NCBI RefSeq assembly: GCF_030160115.1 | Contig: NZ_BSNS01000007.1 | Location: 669,501 to 733,500, forward strand | Direction of reading: 5' to 3' | DNA length: 64,000 nt | Origin: Devosia nitrariae | GTDB lineage: Bacteria; Pseudomonadota; Alphaproteobacteria; Rhizobiales; Devosiaceae | Shown here: in pieces, positions 58,361 to 64,000 of the stretch | How the letters are laid out: each line of letters opens with the position of its first letter | Position numbering within the stretch: position 1 is the first letter of the stretch | Notes under the pieces: generated by a model | Told to the model about the DNA's origin: nothing | The model's database searches: none | Seen by the model: the letters and a program-made list of their open reading frames with translations, nothing else | Position numbers and translations under genes: made by a program

Positions 58361-59728
58361 ATGAACATCAAGAGACTTTCTCTCCTGCCGATAAGCCTGG
58401 CCGCCACGGCTCTCTCCAATCTGCCCGCCATCGCCCAGGAGGCCGAGGCGCCCGCCGAGGAGGTGGTCGAGGCTGTAACCGCCGTCATCGACAAAGGCGA
58501 CACAGCCTGGATGCTGGTGGCCACCATGGTCGTCATTCTGATGACCCTTCCGGGCCTGGCGCTGTTTTATGGCGGTCTGGTACGGGCCAAGAACGTGCTG
58601 TCGGTCCTCACCCAGGTTTTCGCCGCCTTCGCCATGATCGCCCTGCTCTGGGTGGCCTATGGCTATTCCCTGGCCTTCGCCGGCCCCACCGAAGGCGGAC
58701 TTTCCTCGTTCGTCGGCGATTTCTCCAAGTTCTTCCTGGTCGGCGTCACCCCGGACTCGCGCGCCGCGACCTTCTCGGCCGGATTCGAGCTGCCCGAACT
58801 CGTCTTCGTCATCTTCCAGTTGACCTTCGCGGCCATCACCTGCGCGCTTATCGTCGGCGCCATTGCCGAGCGCATGAAGTTCGGGGCGCTGATGGCGTTC
58901 CTGGCGATCTGGTTCACCTTCTCCTACGTGCCGATCGCCCACATGGTCTGGGCCGGCCCCGGCCTCCTTTTCGGCATGGGCGCCTACGACTTCGCCGGCG
59001 GCACCGTCGTCCACATCAATTCGGGTGTTGCCGGGCTCGTTGCCGCCTTGATGCTCGGGGCGAGGCGCGACTACATGAAGGAACCGATCGCCCCGCACAA
59101 CCTGTCATTGACCTTCATCGGTGCCTGTCTGCTCTGGGTCGGCTGGTTCGGCTTTAACGCCGGCTCCAACCTCGAGGCCAATGGCCTCACTGCCCAGGCG
59201 TTCCTTAACACCATCACTGCTCCGGCCGCCGCCGCCCTCGCCTGGGCGATCGGCGAGCGGGTCGCCCGCGGCCATGCCTCGGCCCTCGGCATCGTCTCGG
59301 GCGCCGTTGCTGGGCTCGTCGCCATCACCCCGGCTGCCGGCTTCGCTGGCACGGGCGGTGCCATCGTTCTGGGCGCCGTTGCCGGGTTCGTCTGTCTCTG
59401 GTCGGTCGTGACGCTCAAGCCGATGCTCAAATACGACGACAGCCTCGACGTCTTCGGTATCCATGGCGTCGGCGGCATCGTTGGAGCCATCGGCACCGCC
59501 ATCGTCGCCAACCCGGCCTTCGGCGGTTACCCGCTCGACGGCTACACCATGGGCGGCCAGCTCGTCACCCAGATCATCGCGGTCGTCATTGCCGTCGTCT
59601 GGTCGGCAGTCGTTACCGCCGTCGCGCTCACCATCGTGCGTGTGCTGTTCAGCGGTCTGCGTGTCCCCGACGCAGCCGAGACCGACGGCCTCGACCTCGC
59701 GACCCACGGCGAGCGCGCCTACAACTGA
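58361..59728 (+). CDS. amtB: ammonium transporter AmtB (second copy)
   Basis: A 455-aa ammonium channel. Signal peptide at residues 1-25 (TALSNLPAIAQ), then an acidic stretch (EAEAPAEEVVEAV) and eleven helices. The pore twin histidines are His218 in TVVHINSGVAGLVAAL and His368 in VFGIHGVGGIVGAIGT. LFYGGLVRAKNVLSVLTQ and FQLTFAAITCALIVGAIAERM match classical proteobacterial AmtB. The C-terminal GlnK-binding tail (RVPDAAETDGLDLATHGERAYN) is intact. A strong terminator follows. Confidence 0.98.
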   Translation: MNIKRLSLLPISLAATALSNLPAIAQEAEAPAEEVVEAVTAVIDKGDTAWMLVATMVVILMTLPGLALFYGGLVRAKNVLSVLTQVFAAFAMIALLWVAYGYSLAFAGPTEGGLSSFVGDFSKFFLVGVTPDSRAATFSAGFELPELVFVIFQLTFAAITCALIVGAIAERMKFGALMAFLAIWFTFSYVPIAHMVWAGPGLLFGMGAYDFAGGTVVHINSGVAGLVAALMLGARRDYMKEPIAPHNLSLTFIGACLLWVGWFGFNAGSNLEANGLTAQAFLNTITAPAAAALAWAIGERVARGHASALGIVSGAVAGLVAITPAAGFAGTGGAIVLGAVAGFVCLWSVVTLKPMLKYDDSLDVFGIHGVGGIVGAIGTAIVANPAFGGYPLDGYTMGGQLVTQIIAVVIAVVWSAVVTAVALTIVRVLFSGLRVPDAAETDGLDLATHGERAYN

Positions 59729-59769
59729 TCCCGTCAGTTCGGGACCAATACCGGCCCCTCCCACGCTCC

Positions 59770-59808
59770 GGGCCCGCCGCATCACCGCGGCGGGCCCCAT
59801 TTTCTTTT
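59770..59808 (+). terminator. rho-independent terminator of amtB2
   Basis: GGGCCCGCCGC (59770-59780) pairs with GCGGCGGGCCC (59787-59797) around a 6-nt loop, followed by CATTTTCTTTT. It closes the glnK2-amtB2 unit before ftsK. Confidence 0.88.
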
Positions 59809-59913
59809 GGCGGTCCAGGATGGTTAGCTGGTGATTAACCACACCCGGCCTAGGATCGCGGCACTCTGGGCCAGCGATTCCCGCACGGCCGGGCGATTGT
59901 TTTGCGTACGAGA

Positions 59914-62598
59914 ATGCCGACACATCCAACTCCCGTCCTCGATGAAATCCGCACTCCCGCGACGCGCCGCAGCCGCGCGGCCCCGCCTCGCAGCGGTGCG
60001 GCGCCTGGCCTGTCCATCGCCATCCGCATCCCGCTCCGCCTCGCCGGTCTCGTGCTTTTGGCCGTGGTCGCTGTGGCGGTTGTCTCCCTCGCCTCCTGGT
60101 CCGTCGACGATCCGAGCCTCTCCTACGCAACGGCCAAGCCCGCGCAGAACTGGCTGGGCTTTCCTGGCGCCGTCATCGCCGACTTGATGTTCCAGCTCTT
60201 CGGGCTCGCCAGCCTCGTCATGCTGCTGCCGCTCGCCCTCTGGGGCTGGGCTATGGCGCGCCGGCAGCGTGTCGCGCGCCTCGGCCTGCGAGTGGGCGCC
60301 TGGGTGCTTTCCGCACTCCTTGCGACCGGCGTCTTCGCCTTCATGCCAAGCCCGGCCAGCTGGCCGCTGCCGACCGGCCTCGGCGGCCTCGTCGGGTCGG
60401 CCTTCTCCGGCCTTGCCGCCCTTGTCGCTGGCGCCAACCCGCAGCCGGTGACGGCAACCCTGTTTGCCATCATCATCGCCGCGCCGGCGTTTGCCGCCTT
60501 CTGGGTCGCCCTCGGTCTCGGCAAGACCGAGCCGACAACTGCGGCCGACCGGGCCCGGGCGGCCGAGAGAACGGACGAGGAAACCGAAACAAACCCCATC
60601 CTCGACATTGCCATCGGCGCCGTCGTCCATATGGGCTATTCGGTGCGCACCGCCTTTCGCCGCGCCCGTGCCCGCCAGCAGGAGCGCCGCGCCGCCGAGG
60701 AAACGTTCGACGAGCACGTTGTCGAGCCCGGCTTCGGCCCCGGCTTCAATCCATCGCCTGCCGAGGACCGCAGGGAGCCGCAACTTGCCGGCGACCGCCG
60801 CATCGCTGCCCCTCACGTAGCGCCAGAACCGGCTCCGCGGCCGGCGAGCTATGCGGACGACGCGACAATCGACTATCCCGACGAGCCCGACTATGACGAC
60901 GTGCCCTTCGAGGTCGCGCCGGAGACGCCGCTCCGCCAGCACGCCGCCCGCCACGAGCCGGCCCCCGCCGACACCCGTCAGGGCGATTCGCGCTTCCTGT
61001 CGGCCCGCGTCGCCGCACCCGTCCAACGGCCCGCTCCGGGTGCCCGAGTCCTGCGCGAGGCGCAGGGGACCCTCGCCCTCGACGAATCGGACGGCTTTGC
61101 ACTGCCGGAACTGAGCCTTCTCTCCGAGCCGCGCCACAGCGGGGTACCCGAGGAGCACCGGCCCGAGCATCTCGAGGCCATGGCGCGCCAGCTCGAAGGC
61201 GTGCTCGAAGATTTCGGCGTCAAGGGCGACATCATCAACGTGCGTCCCGGCCCGGTCGTCACCCTCTTCGAGCTCGAGCCCGCACCCGGCATCAAGTCGA
61301 GCCGCGTCATCTCGCTCGCCGACGACATCGCCCGCTCGATGAGCGCGATCTCAGCGCGCGTCGCGGTTGTGCCCGGCCGCAACGCCATCGGCATCGAGCT
61401 GCCCAACAAGCAGCGCGAGACCGTTTATCTGCGCGAGATGCTGGGCTCGTCGGACTTCGAGAAAATGAAGGGCAAGCTCCCCATCTGCCTCGGCAAGACC
61501 ATCGGTGGCGAGCCGGTGATCGCCGACCTTGCCCGCATGCCGCACCTTTTGATCGCTGGTACCACTGGCTCGGGTAAGTCGGTGGGCATCAACACCATGA
61601 TCCTGTCGCTGCTCTATCAGATGACCCCGGAGCAATGCCGGCTGATCATGATCGATCCCAAGATGCTCGAGCTCTCCATCTATGACGGCATTCCGCATCT
61701 GCTGACCCCGGTGGTGACCGACCCGTCCAAGGCCGTGGTCGCGCTCAAATGGGCCGTGCGCGAGATGGAGGACCGCTACCGCAAGATGAGCAAGATCGGT
61801 GTCAGGAACATCGACGGCTTCAACCAGCGCGTATCCGAGGCTCGAAAGAAAGGCGAGGTGCTGACCCGCACCGTCCAGACCGGGTTCGACCGGGAGACGG
61901 GCGAGCCGATCTTCGAATCCGAGGAATTCGACCTCGAGCCGCTGCCCTATATCGTCGTCATCGTCGACGAAATGGCCGACCTGATGATGGTCGCCGGCAA
62001 GGACATCGAAGGGGCCATCCAGCGCCTCGCCCAGATGGCCCGCGCCGCCGGCATCCATATGATCACGGCGACCCAGCGCCCCTCGGTCGATGTCATCACC
62101 GGCACCATCAAGGCCAACTTCCCCACCCGCATCTCGTTCATGGTCACCAGCAAGATCGATTCGCGCACCATCCTTGGCGAGCAGGGCGCCGAGCAGCTCC
62201 TCGGCAACGGCGACATGCTCTATATGGCCGGCGGCGGGCGCATCAAGCGCCTGCACGGCCCCTTCGTCTCCGATGGTGAGGTCGAGGCGATCGTCAGCCA
62301 TCTCAAGGCCCAGGGCACGCCCGAATATCTCGATTCCATTACCGAGGACGAAGACGGCGAGATCACCGCCGAAATGACCGGCGACGACTATGCGGGCTCG
62401 GGCGACGAGCTCTACGACAAGGCTGTTGCCATCGTCCTCTCCGACAAGAAGGCGTCCACCTCCTATATCCAGCGGCGCCTCGCCATCGGCTACAACAAGG
62501 CCGCGACGCTCATCGAGCGCATGGAGCAGGAAGGCGTCATTTCACCGGCCAACCATGCCGGCAAACGCGAAATCCTCGTCGGCGCCGACCAGTATTGA
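59914..62598 (+). CDS. ftsK: DNA translocase FtsK
   Basis: An 894-aa septal DNA pump that clears the terminus region and activates XerCD at division. Four N-terminal membrane helices (about residues 35-205), a Pro/Glu/Asp-rich linker (about 225-410), then the RecA-like motor. Walker A is [12 protein letters not shown] with Lys555; Walker B is [14 protein letters not shown]. The C-terminal gamma winged helix that reads KOPS sites is [20 protein letters not shown] followed by [18 protein letters not shown] use the ATG at 59914; a TTG at 59902 is also in frame. The linker is short compared with E. coli. Confidence 0.97.
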   Translation: MPTHPTPVLDEIRTPATRRSRAAPPRSGAAPGLSIAIRIPLRLAGLVLLAVVAVAVVSLASWSVDDPSLSYATAKPAQNWLGFPGAVIADLMFQLFGLASLVMLLPLALWGWAMARRQRVARLGLRVGAWVLSALLATGVFAFMPSPASWPLPTGLGGLVGSAFSGLAALVAGANPQPVTATLFAIIIAAPAFAAFWVALGLGKTEPTTAADRARAAERTDEETETNPILDIAIGAVVHMGYSVRTAFRRARARQQERRAAEETFDEHVVEPGFGPGFNPSPAEDRREPQLAGDRRIAAPHVAPEPAPRPASYADDATIDYPDEPDYDDVPFEVAPETPLRQHAARHEPAPADTRQGDSRFLSARVAAPVQRPAPGARVLREAQGTLALDESDGFALPELSLLSEPRHSGVPEEHRPEHLEAMARQLEGVLEDFGVKGDIINVRPGPVVTLFELEPAPGIKSSRVISLADDIARSMSAISARVAVVPGRNAIGIELPNKQRETVYLREMLGSSDFEKMKGKLPICLGKTIGGEPVIADLARMPHLLIAGTTGSGKSVGINTMILSLLYQMTPEQCRLIMIDPKMLELSIYDGIPHLLTPVVTDPSKAVVALKWAVREMEDRYRKMSKIGVRNIDGFNQRVSEARKKGEVLTRTVQTGFDRETGEPIFESEEFDLEPLPYIVVIVDEMADLMMVAGKDIEGAIQRLAQMARAAGIHMITATQRPSVDVITGTIKANFPTRISFMVTSKIDSRTILGEQGAEQLLGNGDMLYMAGGGRIKRLHGPFVSDGEVEAIVSHLKAQGTPEYLDSITEDEDGEITAEMTGDDYAGSGDELYDKAVAIVLSDKKASTSYIQRRLAIGYNKAATLIERMEQEGVISPANHAGKREILVGADQY

Positions 62599-62668
62599 CG
62601 GGGCTGGACGTCAGTCCACGTCTTCGCCCTCCCAATTGCTCATCGGCATCAGCCGAATCCGGCTCGCG

Positions 62669-63409
62669 TCAGTCGGCGAGCATAGCTTCGAGCTTGCCGG
62701 CCACCGCCTCGGCAAGCATCGAATGCCCGTCCTCATCGAGATGCACGCCATCGACCGTACTGGCCGACACCACCGACCCGGCATCGAGGAACTCGACGCC
62801 AGCCATCTCCGCCACCGCCTTGTAGAGTTCGCCGAACTGCGCCGATTTGGCGACGCTCCCGGCGAAGAATTCGCCGAATGGCGGCTCCTCGGCCTTGGGG
62901 CCCGTCGGCTGCGGCGCGACAAGCAGCACCTCCGGGGCCGGATAGACCGAGCCGACCTGGGGCGCCGAGCGTGCCTGGTCAACCAGGATTCCCGCGCCGA
63001 GGGCTATGCGCAGCGCCGAACGGTTGTGCGCGGTGAGCAGATCGTTGGTGCCGAGCATGATCACCACCACGTCGACCGGCGTGTGGCTAGCGAGCACCGC
63101 CGGCAGCATCTTGGCTCCGTTGAACTCGATTCCCGCCATCGGCAGGGCGGCATCGACATCGGTCGTTCGCCCGCTCAGGCCCTCGGCCACGATCTCCACC
63201 TCCTCGCCCATTAGTTCCTGCAGCACCTGCGGCCATGGCACACCCTGCTTGTGCCGCTCGACTGGCATCTCAAGCGTGGCTATGGACCCGTAGGTATGAG
63301 AATCCCCATAGACGAGGACCCGTTTCCTCGCTTCCTCCTCGGCAAGGCTCGGACCGGCGAGTGCCAACATCAGGCCGGCGAGAAGCATAACGGCATGGTT
63401 GCGCGACAT
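62669..63409 (-). CDS. exported SGNH/GDSL hydrolase
   Basis: A 246-aa periplasmic esterase-like protein. Signal peptide MSRNHAVMLLAGLMLALAGP then SLAEEE. Block I is VLVYGDSHTYGS with the nucleophilic Ser, the oxyanion Gly lies in VAEGLSGRTTD, block III is VIMLGTNDLL (Asn) and block V is STVDGVHLDEDGH with catalytic Asp and His. It resembles arylesterase/TAP-like SGNH enzymes. The substrate (an acyl or acetyl ester) is unknown. The ATG at 63409 has GGAGG 6 nt upstream, and a 16-bp palindrome lies 16 nt before it. Confidence 0.93.
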   Translation of the reverse strand: MSRNHAVMLLAGLMLALAGPSLAEEEARKRVLVYGDSHTYGSIATLEMPVERHKQGVPWPQVLQELMGEEVEIVAEGLSGRTTDVDAALPMAGIEFNGAKMLPAVLASHTPVDVVVIMLGTNDLLTAHNRSALRIALGAGILVDQARSAPQVGSVYPAPEVLLVAPQPTGPKAEEPPFGEFFAGSVAKSAQFGELYKAVAEMAGVEFLDAGSVVSASTVDGVHLDEDGHSMLAEAVAGKLEAMLAD

Positions 63410-63424
63410 GGGATCCTCCAATTA

Positions 63425-63440
63425 TTAAGTGTACACTTAA
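63425..63440. promoter_or_regulatory. perfect 16-bp palindrome near the SGNH hydrolase start
   Basis: TTAAGTGTACACTTAA, a full palindrome without spacer, immediately upstream of the ribosome site of the minus-strand hydrolase. A repressor bound here would block early transcription. No regulator for it is in the window. Confidence 0.65.
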
Positions 63441-63500
63441 GTATCGATGAACTCGCTATCCCTGTCAACGCAGGGCGCCGATGTTCGACTAATTTAAGGC

Positions 63501-63530
63501 TTGACTTATATAAGTCAGAGCCGGTATATC
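63501..63530 (+). promoter_or_regulatory. promoter with embedded palindrome for the SRPBCC gene
   Basis: TTGACT (63501-63506) and TATATC (63525-63530), 18 nt apart, make a good -35/-10 pair 28 nt before the ATG at 63558. The 14-bp palindrome GACTTATATAAGTC (63503-63516) covers the -35 and spacer, as an ArsR-type repressor site would. Confidence 0.65.
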
Positions 63531-63557
63531 CGGGTGCAGCACCGATGGAGCCGCCCC

Positions 63558-64000
63558 ATGTCCTTCGATCTCGCCGCCCATTTCGGCACCATGACCCGCA
63601 CGGTCGAAAATCTCGAGCGTGACGGCAAGCCTGCCAAGGCCGTCACCGCCTCGCGCAGCTACGACACCGACAGTGCCGACCTCTGGGAGGCGCTGACCAC
63701 GCCCGAGCGGCTGAAGCGCTGGTTCCTGCCGGTTTCGGGCGATCTGAAGCTCGGCGGCAGGTATCAGTTCGAAGGCAATGCCGGCGGCACCATCACCGAA
63801 TGCGTGCCCGAAAGGCGTGTTGCCGCCACCTGGGAATTCGCCGGCGGCATGAGCTGGGTCACCGTAACCCTGACACCGGAAGGCTCCGGCACAAGGCTCG
63901 AGCTCGAGCACGTCGCTCCCATCGATCCGCACTGGGAGCGTTTCGGCCCGGGCGCCGTCGGCGTTGGCTGGGACCTGGGCTTCATGGGCCTTGCCCGCCA
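63558..64000 (+). CDS. SRPBCC family protein, C-terminus cut by window edge
   Basis: Translated by hand from ATG 63558 for 147 codons to the edge. It begins MSFDLAAHFGTMTRTVENLE and has ASRSYDTDSADLWEALTTPE, RLKRWFLPVSGDLKLGGRY, CVPERRVAATWEFAGGMSW and VTVTLTPEGSGTRLELEHV, the AHSA1-like SRPBCC fold. It closes with VGVGWDLGFMGLAR at the edge. This is the third SRPBCC gene of the window; like the pair at 52754-53841 it may belong with an ArsR regulator, here outside the window. Confidence 0.88.
   Translation, partial: MSFDLAAHFGTMTRTVENLERDGKPAKAVTASRSYDTDSADLWEALTTPERLKRWFLPVSGDLKLGGRYQFEGNAGGTITECVPERRVAATWEFAGGMSWVTVTLTPEGSGTRLELEHVAPIDPHWERFGPGAVGVGWDLGFMGLAR

Noticed and set aside
59105..60130. 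Minus-strand open frame of 341 codons across the end of amtB2 and the start of ftsK
   Set aside because: It runs through the amtB2 terminator and is opposite two firm genes; composition is typical of an antisense frame.

Overview
The window reads as chromosomal DNA of a high-GC alphaproteobacterium of the order Hyphomicrobiales (Rhizobiales). Three things point there: gene order (DUF1223, acnA and a divergent ccmABCDG; a DUF1674/SDHAF4-type gene beside htpX-rsmB-heparinase-purH; glnK-amtB followed by ftsK), the alphaproteobacterial DUF2794 family, and many dispersed palindromic intergenic repeats of the RIME type. A Devosia-like lineage would fit, but that is a guess. There are no CRISPR arrays, phage genes, transposases or rRNA genes; one tRNA-Gly(GCC) is present.

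Layout. 1-5141 (mostly minus strand): a GNAT gene cut by the window edge, an exported protein, DUF2794, DUF1223 and aconitase acnA. 5319-8079: the cytochrome c maturation operon ccmABCD-ccmG with overlapping start/stop codons. 8083-16392: DUF1674, htpX, rsmB, a heparinase II/III-like protein, purH, leuC and a zincin. 16496-24461: small unknown proteins (two of them paralogous), DUF4893, a diguanylate cyclase, a ClpP-fold periplasmic protein with a membrane partner, a helical-repeat protein, deoD and an rRNA uracil methyltransferase.

24545-31906: two catabolic clusters. One has an M81 MlrC-like protein divergent from RidA-SDR-D-threonine-aldolase-like genes. The other is a minus-strand operon of a Gfo/Idh oxidoreductase, a DUF993 aldolase-like protein and a sugar isomerase. 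32058-38561: a zeta-class GST, a TauE/SafE permease, the tripartite carrier tctCBA, a RutR-like TetR regulator and a LysR regulator. 39030-45511: a sugar ABC importer operon with two Gfo/Idh dehydrogenases. A 16-bp operator-like palindrome of the form GTAAC-N6-GTTAY stands before both the minus-strand Gfo/Idh operon and the ABC operon, with weaker half-sites before tctC. This suggests one regulator, perhaps the TetR protein encoded here, controls much of the region.

45675-50487: envelope glycosyltransferase genes (GT2-GtrA, PIG-V-like) and a gamma-glutamyltransferase-like enzyme. 50586-55593: tRNA-Gly, a thioredoxin-TPR co-chaperone, a LON-domain protein, Trm112, an ArsR/SRPBCC cassette and a UbiH-like hydroxylase. 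55880-59728: two tandem glnK-amtB modules, each preceded by the same sigma-54-like promoter. 59914-62598: ftsK. 62669-64000: an exported SGNH hydrolase, and a divergent SRPBCC gene cut by the right edge.

I found no clearly undescribed defence or mobile system. The most interesting leads are the shared operator family, the MlrC/RidA/SDR/D-threonine-aldolase locus, the paired unknown small proteins, and the non-consensus sigma-54 elements of the duplicated glnK-amtB modules.
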